A DNA stretch of 64,000 bases from Haliscomenobacter sp. GTDB lineage: Bacteria; Bacteroidota; Bacteroidia; Chitinophagales; Saprospiraceae. Under the pieces are notes generated by a model that did not search any database, was not told where the DNA came from, and saw only the letters and a program-made list of their open reading frames with translations. This document shows, in pieces, positions 48,631 to 58,411 of the stretch; within the stretch, counting starts at the first letter, position 1, and the number at the start of each line of letters is the position of its first letter. Position numbers and translations under genes: made by a program. Where the stretch lies: positions 310,001-374,000 of the forward strand of contig JADJPL010000004.1 in NCBI GenBank assembly GCA_016713275.1, given 5' to 3'.

Positions 48631-49443
48631 ATGAATCTGGAATTGCTGAAAGCGGCAGTCCTTGGAATCATTCAGGGACTTACCGAGTTTTTGCCTGTGA
48701 GCAGCAGCGGCCACCTGGAGTTGGCAAAATACCTTCTCGGCGACGAAAGCGTGGGCGAAGAAAGCCTCCTCATGACGGTCACCCTCCATTTTGGCACGGC
48801 ATTGGCTACGCTGGCCGTTTTCCGCAAGGAAGTGGCCGAAATCTTCCGAGGGTTGTTCCGTTTTCAGTGGAACGAAGAGACCATTTTTTCTTCCAAGATT
48901 GTGGTATCCATGATCCCGGCCGCTTTGGCTGGTATCTTCCTGGAAGACCAGATCGAAATGCTGTTCAACAAGCAGGTGCTGCTCGTCGGCGCCTGCCTGG
49001 TTGTCACCGGGTTGCTGCTCTTTTGGGCCAACCGCTCCCGCGACACCCAAAAACCGTTGGGTTTCAACCACGCGTTTTGGATCGGAATAGCCCAAGCGAT
49101 TGCCATTTTGCCGGGGATTTCCCGGTCTGGGGCCACGATTTCCAGCGCCTTGCTCCTTGGGATTGACCGCGAAAAAGCGACGCGGTTTTCGTTCCTCATG
49201 GTCGTTCCCCTGATCGTCGGAAAAATGAGCAAGGATTTGCTCGAAGGCGACCTGAGCAGCCAGCAAACCAATCTGGCGCCGTTGATCATCGGCTTTGTTT
49301 TTTCCTTCATTTTCGGCTACCTTGCCTGTACGTGGATGATCCGCTTGGTCAAACGAAGTAAATTAGCGGTTTTTGCCGTCTATTGCCTTTTGATAGGGGG
49401 TGCAGCAATTGTTTATGCCCTGCTCACCCCGGGGCTTCACTAA
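48631..49443 (+). CDS. uppP: Undecaprenyl-diphosphatase UppP (BacA)
   Basis: This 270-residue polytopic protein carries both active-site signatures, GLTEFLPVSSSGHL and PGISRSGATISSALLLG. It removes a phosphate from undecaprenyl diphosphate to recycle the lipid carrier of cell-wall synthesis and can give bacitracin resistance. I use the ATG at 48631, 4 bp after the DUF3098 stop codon; an upstream frame opening at 48583 overlaps that gene. Confidence 0.95.
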   Translation: MNLELLKAAVLGIIQGLTEFLPVSSSGHLELAKYLLGDESVGEESLLMTVTLHFGTALATLAVFRKEVAEIFRGLFRFQWNEETIFSSKIVVSMIPAALAGIFLEDQIEMLFNKQVLLVGACLVVTGLLLFWANRSRDTQKPLGFNHAFWIGIAQAIAILPGISRSGATISSALLLGIDREKATRFSFLMVVPLIVGKMSKDLLEGDLSSQQTNLAPLIIGFVFSFIFGYLACTWMIRLVKRSKLAVFAVYCLLIGGAAIVYALLTPGLH

Positions 49444-49455
49444 ACGTTTTGGTTC

Positions 49456-50193
49456 ATGAACGAAGAGGACCCCGTCCTTCAACTTCCCGCTCATCTCGAC
49501 GAAGGCGCCATGCTTCTGGTAGACAAACCAAAGGAATGGACCTCTTTTGATGTGGTCAACAAGATCCGTAGCCGGATCAAACACCATTTCAAGCTTCGCA
49601 AAATAAAAGTCGGCCACGCCGGGACCCTCGATCCCATGGCTACCGGGCTATTGATCCTCTGCACAGGAAAGGAAACCAAAAGGCTCGACGAGTACCAGGG
49701 GTTGCCCAAAGAATATACCGGAACCATGACGTTGGGGGCAACCACCCCTTCCTACGACGCCGAAACGCCGGTAGACCAGGTTTTTCCCACCGATCATATT
49801 ACCCCGGAAATGCTGGAGAAGGTTCGTCAATCGTTTTTGGGCGAGATCAACCAGCTCCCACCCATGTTTTCTGCCATCAAAGTGGATGGGCAGCCTTTGT
49901 ACAAAAAGGCCCGGCGGGGAGAGATGATCGAATTGCAGCCCCGGCCCATAACGATCTATGCATTTGAACTTACCCGGATCGAACTGCCGGAAATCGGCTT
50001 CCGGGTAGAATGCAGCAAAGGCGCCTATATTCGATCCCTGGCTTATGATTTTGGGAAAGCGCTGGGTTCGGGCGCTTACCTCAGCGCGCTGCGGCGCACC
50101 GCCATTGGCCCCTACCGCATTGACCAGGCCTGGGATCTGGGAGCGTTAACCGACGCGATCGACGCCCTTCCCCCGGTGGAGTTAAAGCGCTGA
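49456..50193 (+). CDS. truB: tRNA pseudouridine(55) synthase TruB
   Basis: This 245-residue protein has the family motifs KPKEWTSFDVVNKIR, VGHAGTLDPMATGLL (catalytic Asp) and AGLPKEYTG-like EYTGTMTLGATTPSYD. It makes pseudouridine at position 55 in the T-loop of tRNAs. Length is typical of the short Bacteroidota form, in which the C-terminal PUA domain is reduced. It lies 12 bp after uppP and its 3' end overlaps the convergent MoxR gene by 12 bp. Confidence 0.95.
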   Translation: MNEEDPVLQLPAHLDEGAMLLVDKPKEWTSFDVVNKIRSRIKHHFKLRKIKVGHAGTLDPMATGLLILCTGKETKRLDEYQGLPKEYTGTMTLGATTPSYDAETPVDQVFPTDHITPEMLEKVRQSFLGEINQLPPMFSAIKVDGQPLYKKARRGEMIELQPRPITIYAFELTRIELPEIGFRVECSKGAYIRSLAYDFGKALGSGAYLSALRRTAIGPYRIDQAWDLGALTDAIDALPPVELKR

Positions 50194-51285
50194 TCGCCCG
50201 ACGTCGGGGTCCTGCAAAACGGCGATAATCCCCGGATGATCCACCGTAGCCAAATCGCGCAACAAGGCAAACCGAAGCCCCGGATTCAGGACTTCCTGCA
50301 GCACAAACGCCTTCAAATTGCTCCGAAATAAGGGACTATCCGGCATCTCCTGCCCCCTTCGCAAAAACAACACCAGCCTCCGGCAAACGGCAGCAGGCGC
50401 CTCGGGCTTTTTTCTCGCCAGTTGGTAAAGCGGACGGCCCACCTCCACAAAAAAATCATCGGTTCCCAGTATACGGGCTGGGCCCGGAATACGGTCTCCT
50501 CCTTGCTCGAGAAATTCCATAAACGCCGCAGTCGTCAGGGAATCCAGGCTGGCGTTGCCCAGCGTGTGCAGAAAGAAAGGGTCTGCCATCGGATTTTCCA
50601 GAACAGAAAGACTTCGGAAAAACTGAGCCAGGCTCCTGGCGGTCGTACGCTCCCCCCCGACCAGTTCGGGATGAGCGAGGACAAAATGGATTCCCGCCTC
50701 TGGCAACCCTTCCTGAGCCGCCCAAACCGCCCACTCCTCCGCATCAAACACCATGGTGACATGGAGCGACCGGGTCAGAAAAGCCGGGTCCAGAGGGGTG
50801 ACCGAATAATCGCCGGTGTCCGGGTTCGCCGTCAGAACAATAAACCAATCGGATGGGAGCTTCCACCCGGGAAGCCCATAGTATTGGAGCAAGGGCATTA
50901 ACCCGCGCAAGATCCGGTCGTCGGCCCGGTTGACGTCGTCCAGGAGCAAGATGCCTGCTTTGCCGCTAAGCGGCGCCCAAACCGGAGGCCGGTAGGCCGT
51001 CCGGCCATGTTCAACCACCGGCAGGCCAATCAGGTCCCCCATCTCCTCGAATTGGGCCGGGGCCAGGTAGACGAAGTCCAGGTCCCGGTCGCGGGCAAAC
51101 TGCTCAACGAGCTGGGTCTTTCCCACCCCGTGCGCTCCCCAGATACAAACAGGGGAAGGCATAACCCCTTCGGATAGTTGCCTTCGGCTGACGTCCAGAA
51201 CGTGGTCCAGAAAACGCACGACCCCGCTGGCATTCAGCGCGTTGCCATACGTGGCAGGAGTAGATGATCCCGTTGTTTTCGCCAT
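50182..51285 (-). CDS. MoxR-type AAA+ ATPase
   Basis: This 367-residue protein has a Walker A motif GAHGVGKTQLVEQF (residues about 50-63), a Walker B motif GILLLDDVNRAD and sensor-1 NPD in VLTANPDTGDYS. The layout (PxWxxxGxxGIL, LLQYYGLPGWKLPSDWF) is typical of MoxR/APE2220-type ATPases, which act as chaperones with VWA-domain partners. The partner gene lies 5 bp downstream in the direction of transcription (51291-52468 is upstream on the minus strand, read first). The two genes would form a VWA-MoxR pair. Target unknown. Confidence 0.88.
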   Translation of the reverse strand: MAKTTGSSTPATYGNALNASGVVRFLDHVLDVSRRQLSEGVMPSPVCIWGAHGVGKTQLVEQFARDRDLDFVYLAPAQFEEMGDLIGLPVVEHGRTAYRPPVWAPLSGKAGILLLDDVNRADDRILRGLMPLLQYYGLPGWKLPSDWFIVLTANPDTGDYSVTPLDPAFLTRSLHVTMVFDAEEWAVWAAQEGLPEAGIHFVLAHPELVGGERTTARSLAQFFRSLSVLENPMADPFFLHTLGNASLDSLTTAAFMEFLEQGGDRIPGPARILGTDDFFVEVGRPLYQLARKKPEAPAAVCRRLVLFLRRGQEMPDSPLFRSNLKAFVLQEVLNPGLRFALLRDLATVDHPGIIAVLQDPDVGRSAL

Positions 51286-51290
51286 GCCGT

Positions 51291-52468
51291 TCAGTTTATG
51301 CGTTGTTCAATATCCTTCATCCAGGTCAATTGCCCGGGCAGTTCCAACGGCCTTCTTTCCCCGGCGATCACCCATAGCATGGGGAAACGCGGCGCCACCA
51401 AAGGCGCAGGCCCTTCGCCATCGGTAAAGTAGACCATCAACCCCGGATGCCAAACGTCGTTGCCCAACTGGATGGGCTCGTCATACAGCGTCCCGCCCCG
51501 CCCCGCCCAAACCGGCGGGCGCTTGCCCGAAAACAGATACCGGGCCCGAACCCGGGTATCGCATTCCGCTACAACAATCCGGATTCCGAGGGCATGTATC
51601 CTGCCGATTTCCGCCCAAAAACGAGACAGCATCAGCGAATCTACACTAGCCGAGGTATCCGCCACGACATACAAGGATTTTCCCGGCGCCACCCGGATAC
51701 CGGGAAAGGTACCAAACCGCTGCGATGGCCGCCTCCAGGTTGGCCGGAGCCGGCTTCCCTGCCTGCCGAGAACAAACCGGCTCAGTATCTGCCGCCAATC
51801 GGGACCACCGGAAAGCGCCCCTGGTATCCGTTCCAGATAGTCCTGAACCGCTTCAGGAAGCCCTTCCACTTCCCCCGGACTACCGGACCGGACCACCTGG
51901 TGGAGCAACCACGCTTTACGGTCCGCCGCCAAAACTTCCTGCGACGAGCCGCTTTCAGAGCCCCCCTTGCGAAAAACATAGCGGGCAACCACCTGCGCAT
52001 CAAGTGCAGAAAGGGTATCCCTTGGGAATTCCGGCGCTTCGCAAGCCCGGTAAAAAGCGGCAGCATCTCCTGCCCACGGAAGCGAATCCTTGCTTCCCAA
52101 TGCGTTCGCGGCCTGGGAAGGAGCGAAAACGCCCCCGGCCGGTTGGCCCTGCAAAGCGTCCAGTGCCCGTTCGGAAGCCCAAACGAAACAGGAAAATCGG
52201 CGCATAAGCGTTCCATCGAGCCATGCCCCATGATCCAGAAATACAACTCCCTTTGGAGGAGAAAAATCAGCTGTGGCATTGGCTGCCTGGCCACCCATTC
52301 CGGACGAATAAAAAACCGTCCTGCCGGCGAGGAGTCTTCCCGGAGGCAAAGATCGGGACAAGCCGGATCGGCAGTTTTAGGAAACTGCACGAACAACCGG
52401 CCCAGAAAGGGGCGGTCCAAAAGCAATTCCATGCCTGCTTGTTCTATTCGCGCTTCCCGATCCTCCAT
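51291..52468 (-). CDS. VWA-like/putative metallopeptidase-like protein (DUF2201 type), frame broken
   Basis: The N-terminal part (MEDREARIEQAGMELLLDRP, FFIRPEWVAR) and the C-terminal part (residues about 150-390) join into one protein of about 390 residues with one extra base in the A-run 52239-52241 (restores QRELYFLDHGAWLDGTLMRR). The C-terminal half is a VWA-like domain with MIDAS DTSAS (SLYVVADTSASVDS) and FTDGEGPAP. In related proteins the N-terminal half holds an HExxH metal site; here the place reads QRELYFLDH, so the site looks lost. It is encoded directly before the MoxR ATPase and is its likely partner. Confidence 0.78.
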
Positions 52469-52478
52469 GCGGCCTGTA

Positions 52479-52958
52479 TTATTCCCGCGCCAAAATAGAT
52501 TCCAGATCAGCAGGTGAATACCCGACCGACTTGAGCGTTTTGCGGTCGTCCTTCCGGTAAACGAGAAAGTGGCTGCCGGAAGGTTCAATGACGGACTCGA
52601 ACCCCCGGTGTTCTTTATAATACGCAGCAGTCGCCTCTGCTTCTTCCAACGAGGCGCAGGTCTTGCTCATGTTGGACCGCTGCACTTCGTCGAACAAGTC
52701 GCGGAATTTGGGCCCGAGGCCAAACTCCAGTACCGCCCCGCTTAATACATATTGCAGATCGCACAAGGCGTCGGCGATGGCGGTCAGGTCCTGGTCATCG
52801 ATGGCCTGGCGCAACTCCCGCAGTTCTTCCTCCAGTAAAGCGACCCGAAGCTTGCACCGTTCCTCTGAGGGGATGGCTGGGGCCGGGGCCACGGGATGTT
52901 TAAAGGTCCGGTGGAATTCCGCTACCTGATTCAATACGTCTAATTGGTCCATTTTCAT
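52479..52958 (-). CDS. MazG-superfamily nucleotide pyrophosphohydrolase-like protein
   Basis: This 159-residue protein has the all-alpha NTP pyrophosphohydrolase signature: LLEEELRELRQAI and ADALCDLQYVLSG give the EExxE and DxxxD metal-binding residues. The C-terminal tail (GSHFLVYRKDDRKTLKSVGY) is typical of a Bacteroidota group annotated as nucleoside triphosphate pyrophosphohydrolase family. It probably hydrolyses a (modified) nucleotide; substrate unknown. It lies 10 bp before the VWA gene on the same strand. Confidence 0.85.
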   Translation of the reverse strand: MKMDQLDVLNQVAEFHRTFKHPVAPAPAIPSEERCKLRVALLEEELRELRQAIDDQDLTAIADALCDLQYVLSGAVLEFGLGPKFRDLFDEVQRSNMSKTCASLEEAEATAAYYKEHRGFESVIEPSGSHFLVYRKDDRKTLKSVGYSPADLESILARE

Positions 52959-53037
52959 ACGCCCAAATACCTATTTGCTGGTAAATATAAGGACTAAGGC
53001 CGGTTTTTGTATTTTTAAGCCAAACATCGAACGCCCT

Positions 53038-54549
53038 ATGAAGACCAGGTTTCTCCTCGCCGCTATCTTGTCGCTATTTGGCCTGTTGGTTGTTCAAGCG
53101 CAGAACGACCGGCAGAAAAACGTCCTGCTGATTATCGTCGACGATCTGACGGCCCAACCGGGGGTACAACCCGCAGTGCAGACCCCGCACATGGACCGGC
53201 TGAAGCAAAAAGGCGTCCACTTCACGCAAGCCCATGCAGCGGTTCCGTTGTGCAACCCCTCCCGAACGGCTTTTCTCACCGGCCTCGCCCCCTGGCAAAC
53301 CCAAATCTTCAGCAATAGCCAGGAGTTTCGCAAAACCAAAGGGTATCAAAACGCCATTACGCTTCCTCAATTTTTCAAAAACCAGGGATATATTAGCTTT
53401 GCCACCGGCAAGATCTTCCATCACTCCCTGGGCGAGCGCAGCGATCCGCTGTCGTGGACGCAAAACGCAACCCAGGTAGACGTACTGTATGGGTCGGAAG
53501 AGAACCAAGCCATCCCGGTCGCAGGTACCGGAGGCGCGCTCAGCGCCTACGAAGAGCAGGTACCATTGGCTTGGGGGCAGCTGGACAAGAAAACCGGGGA
53601 GATGGACGATTGGAAGAACGTAACGCAGGCGGTTCAGTTTTTGGAGAAACAAACCCCCGGCGATTCGGCGTTTTTTCTGGCCTGCGGGATTGTCCGGCCC
53701 CATTTACCTCATTTCTACCCTTCGGATTTTGCCGGCGTCTATCAGGACCTCCAGCTACCGGCTTACCTGGCGGCGGGGAGCAATGTTCCCGACATTCTGG
53801 ATTGCCCCCACTCCGGAAATAGCGTTCTGGACTCCCTGCTGGCCCTGCCCGATGGACAGCTTCAATGGAAGCAAGCGGTGCAAAGCTATCTCCGGTGCAT
53901 GGCGTTTGCCGATTATTGCGTGGGCGCCGTGATAGACGCCTATGAAGGCCTTCCCGAACCCGTTCGGCAAAATACGCTGGTCGTGCTGATTGGGGATCAT
54001 GGGTATCACCTGGGGCAAAAGTCGGCCTGGGCTAAAGTCTCAAGCGCCAAAGCCCCAATGGTGTGGGATCAAACCACCCATACCCAGATGGTGATTTACG
54101 ATCCGAAATACCCGGAAGCAGGAGGAAAGACGGTGGCCGCTCCGGTGTCCCTCCTGGACCTTTACCCCACCGTTCTGGAGCTTAGCGGGACGCCGGCGTC
54201 TTCGTATCCGGATAACGACCCTTTTTCATCAAGAAAAATCTGGGGAGAATCCCTGGCGAAGGCGGTCGTTTCCGGAACGCCGGAAACCGTTCCCGGGTAT
54301 GCGTTAAGCGTCATGGCCGGCAACGTGGTCTCCCTGCGAAGTCCCGATTGGCGGTATATCTATTATCCCTTTTTGAAGAAGGGCGAGCTCTATTACCACG
54401 GTCCTGCCAGAGAAGGAAGGACCCCCGATCCGGAGGAGCTCCAAAACCTGCTGCATCCCGATCAGGTAACCCCCTTCTACTTGAAAACAGCCCGGAAGAT
54501 GAAAGGTATTGCCAACCAGTTAAAAAAAGGGAAGCGCCTCGTTTTCTGA
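53038..54549 (+). CDS. Exported sulfatase
   Basis: This protein of about 503 residues has a signal peptide (LLAAILSLFGLLVVQAQ). The formylglycine site CNPSRTAFLTG (residues about 72-82) is the CxPSR type, and metal ligands are VLLIIVDDL and IGDHGYHLGQKSAWAK. The pattern is closest to iduronate-2-sulfatase-like enzymes of family S1, which desulfate glycosaminoglycans or marine polysaccharides; the exact substrate is inference. No formylglycine-generating enzyme or polysaccharide gene cluster is adjacent. I prefer the ATG at 53038 to the in-frame one at 52975 because the signal peptide then starts normally. Confidence 0.9.
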   Translation: MKTRFLLAAILSLFGLLVVQAQNDRQKNVLLIIVDDLTAQPGVQPAVQTPHMDRLKQKGVHFTQAHAAVPLCNPSRTAFLTGLAPWQTQIFSNSQEFRKTKGYQNAITLPQFFKNQGYISFATGKIFHHSLGERSDPLSWTQNATQVDVLYGSEENQAIPVAGTGGALSAYEEQVPLAWGQLDKKTGEMDDWKNVTQAVQFLEKQTPGDSAFFLACGIVRPHLPHFYPSDFAGVYQDLQLPAYLAAGSNVPDILDCPHSGNSVLDSLLALPDGQLQWKQAVQSYLRCMAFADYCVGAVIDAYEGLPEPVRQNTLVVLIGDHGYHLGQKSAWAKVSSAKAPMVWDQTTHTQMVIYDPKYPEAGGKTVAAPVSLLDLYPTVLELSGTPASSYPDNDPFSSRKIWGESLAKAVVSGTPETVPGYALSVMAGNVVSLRSPDWRYIYYPFLKKGELYYHGPAREGRTPDPEELQNLLHPDQVTPFYLKTARKMKGIANQLKKGKRLVF

Positions 54550-54699
54550 AACGGCCGCTGGGTTGGGCGCCTGTTTTAAAAGACCGTTTTCGCCCCTGGT
54601 TGCCAAAAAAGAAAATAAAATTTCACGCCGGGAGCAAAGAACGGTCCTTTGAGACAGCCTCTGGCAGAAAACGCTTTGATCAAACCAGGTATTTTTTTC

Positions 54700-54707
54700 T
54701 ACTTTTG
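54700..54707 (+). promoter_or_regulatory. Promoter of the arginine decarboxylase gene
   Basis: TACTTTTG is a perfect TAnnTTTG match 37 bp before the GTG start; a TTG at 54676-54678 lies 21 bp upstream and could be the -33 element. Confidence 0.6.
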
Positions 54708-54744
54708 CGCTGGCAAAAAAACGGTTTTCTCAAACATTTACGCA

Positions 54745-56144
54745 GTGACCAATCGCTACTTCGACCTGATTGACCAAACCTTTTACTTCCCTCAGGAGGG
54801 GTTTGACATCGACGACAACGGGTATCTCATGTTCAATGGGGTTCCGTTGAAATACCTGATTGAAAAATACGGCACGCCGTTAAAGCTGACCTACCTTCCC
54901 AAGATCGGGATGCAGGTCAAAAAGGTGCGCAACTTGTTCACCCGGGCGATGCGATCGATGGGGTATAGTGGAAAATACCACTATTGCTATTGCACCAAAA
55001 GCAGTCATTTCAGCTATATTATCGAGGAAGCGCTAAGCCATGAGGTTCAGCTGGAGACCAGTTCCGCTTTTGATATCGACCTCATCCGGAAGTTGCATAA
55101 AAAAGGCAAAGTCGATAAAAACATTATTATTGTTTGCAATGGGTTAAAGCCGGAGCTCTACCAGCAAAAGATCGTAGAGCTGATCAACGACGGCTTCGTC
55201 AACGTAATCCCCGTGTGCGATAATACCCAGGAACTGGCGTATTACAGCGAACATGTAAAAGGAACCTGCAATATCGGAATCCGTATTGCCACGGAAGAGG
55301 AGCCCAACTTCCAGTTTTATACCTCCCGCCTGGGGATCCGCGCCTCGGAGATCATGAAATTTTACGAAGAAAAGATTGCCCCGAACCCCAAATTCCGGTT
55401 GCGGATGCTCCATTTCTTCGTCGATACAGGCATCAAGGACTCCCTCTACTACTGGGGCGAATTGAAGAAAGCCATCCGGCTGTACTGCGAACTCAAACGC
55501 CGCTCCGCTTCGCTCGACGGGATCAATATCGGAGGCGGCATGCCCATCCGCAATTCCCTTGGTTTCGAATTCGACTACAAGTACATGATCAAAGAAATCG
55601 TCAACAATATCCTCCATGCCTGCGAGGAGGAGGAAGTTGCCGAACCCGACATCTATACCGAATTTGGAAAATATACCGTTGGGGAAAGCGGCGCCACCAT
55701 TTTTGCGGTCCTGGGGCAAAAACAGCAAAACGACGCCGAGTTGTGGTACATGATCGACAATTCCCTGATGACGACCCTTCCCGATACCTGGGGCATTGGC
55801 GAACGCTTCATCCTGCTTCCGATCAACAAATGGAACAATGAGTACCAGCGCGTCAATATAGGCGGCCTGAGCTGCGACAACTCCGACTACTACAATTCGG
55901 AAGTGCACCAGAGCCAGGTCTACCTTCCCGCTATCCCAGCCGACGACACGGAGCCTTTGTATTTAGGGTTTTCCATACCGGCGCCTACCAGGATTCCATT
56001 TCCGGGTACGGAGGCATCAAGCATTGCCTGATCCCTTCGCCCAAACATATTCTGGTCGACAAAGACGAGCAGGGGAATTTGGTGGATAGCCTGTACCAGC
56101 CGGAACAATCTTCCGATGATATGCTGAAAATCCTGGGGTACTGA
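54745..56144 (+). CDS. speA: Arginine decarboxylase (type III PLP fold), frame broken at C-terminus
   Basis: From a GTG start (VTNRYFDLIDQTFYFPQEGF) the protein resembles the ~465-residue Bacteroidota SpeA group: LKYLIEKYGTPLKLTYLPK, GKYHYCYCTKSSHFSYI (PLP-lysine region), LHFFVDTGIKDS, INIGGGMPIRNSLGF and ELWYMIDNSLMTTLPDTWGI. SpeA makes agmatine from arginine on the way to polyamines. One T is missing in the run 55969-55972; repair changes GFSIPAPTRIP to GFFHTGAYQDSISGYGG and carries the frame to GY-stop at 56142-56144. The gene ends 7 bp from the convergent hydrolase gene. Confidence 0.88.
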
Positions 56145-56151
56145 TTCCTGG

Positions 56152-57138
56152 TTATTTTTTTTGTGGAAGCGTCACCTGCAGAGGCCGGATGGGATTCCCA
56201 TTGGGTTTTTGCCCCAGAGATTGCTGTTCCGGCGTGTTGCCAAACGCAATATGGCAGTTGTTGCCCTGCCGGGTACAATCCATCAGGGCGTCGAGCAACT
56301 TCCAGTACCCGTAGAAATCCAGCGCATTGGTGTCGCAATGGCGGTAGCTTCGCTTGATCGTTGCGTTGCGTACCCCGTTATCCAGGGCCTCGTCCAGGCT
56401 GCAGCACTCGTTGTGGTGGGCGGATATTTGCGAGTTTTCCCTATCAGGATATTGACGGATCAGATTTCGGAAGGGCGTGTGCATCGCGGTGCGAAAAATC
56501 CGCTCCTGAAACCGGTCGCCGACCACTTTATCCTGGTCGTTAATCACGACCAACATACGGGTATTCTCCGGCATGGCTTCATACGACCGCAAGCGGACCG
56601 CTCTTAGTGGACCTGTTCCAGCTGCGCACAGCAACAACCCTTCCGGCTGCGGAATACCATAGCGTTCATACCGGACGCCCAGGTAGGCCGAAATAGCTCC
56701 CCCGTAGGAATGGCCAACCAGGATCAGAGGCCCTGTTTTGGGCCGCACATGATCCCCGGACCGCAAGGTGTCCAGGGCATCCCGAATTGCTTTGGCGGCC
56801 ATAGACGGGAATTTCCGGGCAGCAGGGCGCAATAGGTTCTTCTGATACCTGGGAAAAATAACAATGTTCCCCTGACGCACGAGATGCTGAAGCCACTTGC
56901 CATACACCATCGGATTAATCGCTCCATATCCGTGGAGAAAAACAAGGACATGGGCGGAGTCAGGGAAGGGCGCAGCCGGCTCGATCAACCAAAACCCATC
57001 CATTTCCGCCCCATAATCCCCCATCCGGACGCTGTCGTGGCGGTACCGGGCGGTCAATTCCGAGGGAATGGTATCGGGCGCCGAAAATGCATGAAAAGCA
57101 TAAAGAAAGTATGCCAAAAAGGCGGCTAAACGAAACAT
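56152..57138 (-). CDS. Exported alpha/beta hydrolase
   Basis: A signal peptide (LAAFLAYFLYAFHAFSAPD) precedes a chlorophyllase/dienelactone-hydrolase-like fold: VFLHGYGAINPMVYGKWL gives the oxyanion hole and ILVGHSYGGAISAYLG the nucleophile elbow (Ser). An acidic residue lies in VINDQDKVVGD and the catalytic His is probably in SAHHNECC. It is probably an esterase or lipase in the periplasm; substrate unknown. 328 residues. It is divergent from gpsA, with starts 106 bp apart. Confidence 0.85.
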   Translation of the reverse strand: MFRLAAFLAYFLYAFHAFSAPDTIPSELTARYRHDSVRMGDYGAEMDGFWLIEPAAPFPDSAHVLVFLHGYGAINPMVYGKWLQHLVRQGNIVIFPRYQKNLLRPAARKFPSMAAKAIRDALDTLRSGDHVRPKTGPLILVGHSYGGAISAYLGVRYERYGIPQPEGLLLCAAGTGPLRAVRLRSYEAMPENTRMLVVINDQDKVVGDRFQERIFRTAMHTPFRNLIRQYPDRENSQISAHHNECCSLDEALDNGVRNATIKRSYRHCDTNALDFYGYWKLLDALMDCTRQGNNCHIAFGNTPEQQSLGQKPNGNPIRPLQVTLPQKK

Positions 57139-57216
57139 GTTTTTTTCTCCTTAACGCCTGGACAGCCCATTTCGTTCTTTCCAAAGAAAGATGCAGATTT
57201 TTTCGGCGGTTAACCT

Positions 57217-57224
57217 TACTTTTG
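57217..57224 (+). promoter_or_regulatory. Promoter -7 box for gpsA
   Basis: TACTTTTG matches TAnnTTTG perfectly and lies 20 bp before the gpsA start codon, giving a short leader. Confidence 0.5.
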
Positions 57225-57244
57225 CCCCGAACCAAGAACCTAGT

Positions 57245-58294
57245 ATGCCTGACCAGGAAAACCAGCAAACGGTAGCCGTGGTTGGCGCCGGCACTTTCGG
57301 AACCGCCATTGCCAATCTGCTTGCCCATAATGTGCAGGTGCTGTTGTATAGCCGCAATCTTTCGCTCGTCCAAAAGGTTAATGATACCCACCATATTCAC
57401 GGAGTCGACCTTTCTCCCCGGATAGAGGCGACCACCGATATCCAGGAAGTAGCCCAGCGGTGCGACCTGATCTTTCCCGTGGTCCCATCAACCAGCTTTC
57501 AGAACATGATGCACCGCTTAGGACCGCATCTTCGGCCCTACCACCTGATCATCCACGGAACCAAAGGGTTTGATGTGCATGGGATTGAAGAAGAAGAAAT
57601 CGAAGCCGGTAATATCCGCCCGGAGCACGTACGCACCATGAGCCAGGTGATTACCCAGGAAAGCGTCGTCCGCCGGGTAGGCTGCCTCTCCGGTCCCAAC
57701 CTCGCCAAGGAGATTATGGAAGGGCAACCCACGGCAACGGTGATCGGATCAGTTTTCAAGGAAGTGATCCAACAGGCAAAATCCGTCCTGAGCAGCGACC
57801 AGTTTCACGTTTTCGGCACCCATGATATTTTAGGCGCCGAATTGGCCGGCGCGCTGAAAAATGTGATTGCTATCGGTTCGGGTATGCTGAGAGGAAAAGG
57901 ATTGGGAAAAAATATCCAGGCCATGCTCATTACCCGGGGACTGATGGAGATGGTCCACTTCGGGAAAGCGTTCGGCGCTACCAGCGACGCCTTTTTCGGT
58001 ACGGCGGGCATCGGCGATCTGGTGGCTACCGCTACCAGCAAAAAAAGCCGCAATTTCACCTTCGGGTACCGGTTGGGGCAAGGAGAAAACATGCGGGCTA
58101 TTCAGGAAAGCATGCCGGAACTGGCAGAAGGCGTCCGCACGCTTAAAATCACCAAACACCTTGCGCAGCATTTCAAGCTCCGGGTACCCATCACCCAGAT
58201 GCTGTACAGCATCGTTTTCGAAGGATACGATATCGACAAAGCCCTGCGCTTCCTCATCACCTACCCTTACGACGTCGACGTGGACTTTCTTTAG
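57245..58294 (+). CDS. gpsA: Glycerol-3-phosphate dehydrogenase [NAD(P)+]
   Basis: From the ATG at 57245 (MPDQENQQTVAVVGAGTFG) the protein has 349 residues, with the NAD-binding GAGTFGTAIANLLA, the middle motif HGTKGFD, GPNLAKEIMEG and the substrate-binding ALKNVIAIGSGML with the catalytic lysine. It reduces dihydroxyacetone phosphate to sn-glycerol-3-phosphate for phospholipid synthesis. The frame is open upstream to 57191, but the promoter box lies inside that part, which supports the later start. Confidence 0.95.
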   Translation: MPDQENQQTVAVVGAGTFGTAIANLLAHNVQVLLYSRNLSLVQKVNDTHHIHGVDLSPRIEATTDIQEVAQRCDLIFPVVPSTSFQNMMHRLGPHLRPYHLIIHGTKGFDVHGIEEEEIEAGNIRPEHVRTMSQVITQESVVRRVGCLSGPNLAKEIMEGQPTATVIGSVFKEVIQQAKSVLSSDQFHVFGTHDILGAELAGALKNVIAIGSGMLRGKGLGKNIQAMLITRGLMEMVHFGKAFGATSDAFFGTAGIGDLVATATSKKSRNFTFGYRLGQGENMRAIQESMPELAEGVRTLKITKHLAQHFKLRVPITQMLYSIVFEGYDIDKALRFLITYPYDVDVDFL

Positions 58295-58411
58295 GGCTCC
58301 TTTTCTTGCCTGTAAATCCCCTTTGCCCTTTAAATCCGGACTTATCGTAAATGGACCGGAAACCGCTTTTCCAAAGGAATTATTTGGCCTACCTTCGGCG
58401 AAAACCGGCCC

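Noticed and set aside
57191..57244. Longer N-terminus for gpsA
   Set aside because: The promoter box TACTTTTG at 57217-57224 would lie inside the coding part and the extra residues do not match the family.
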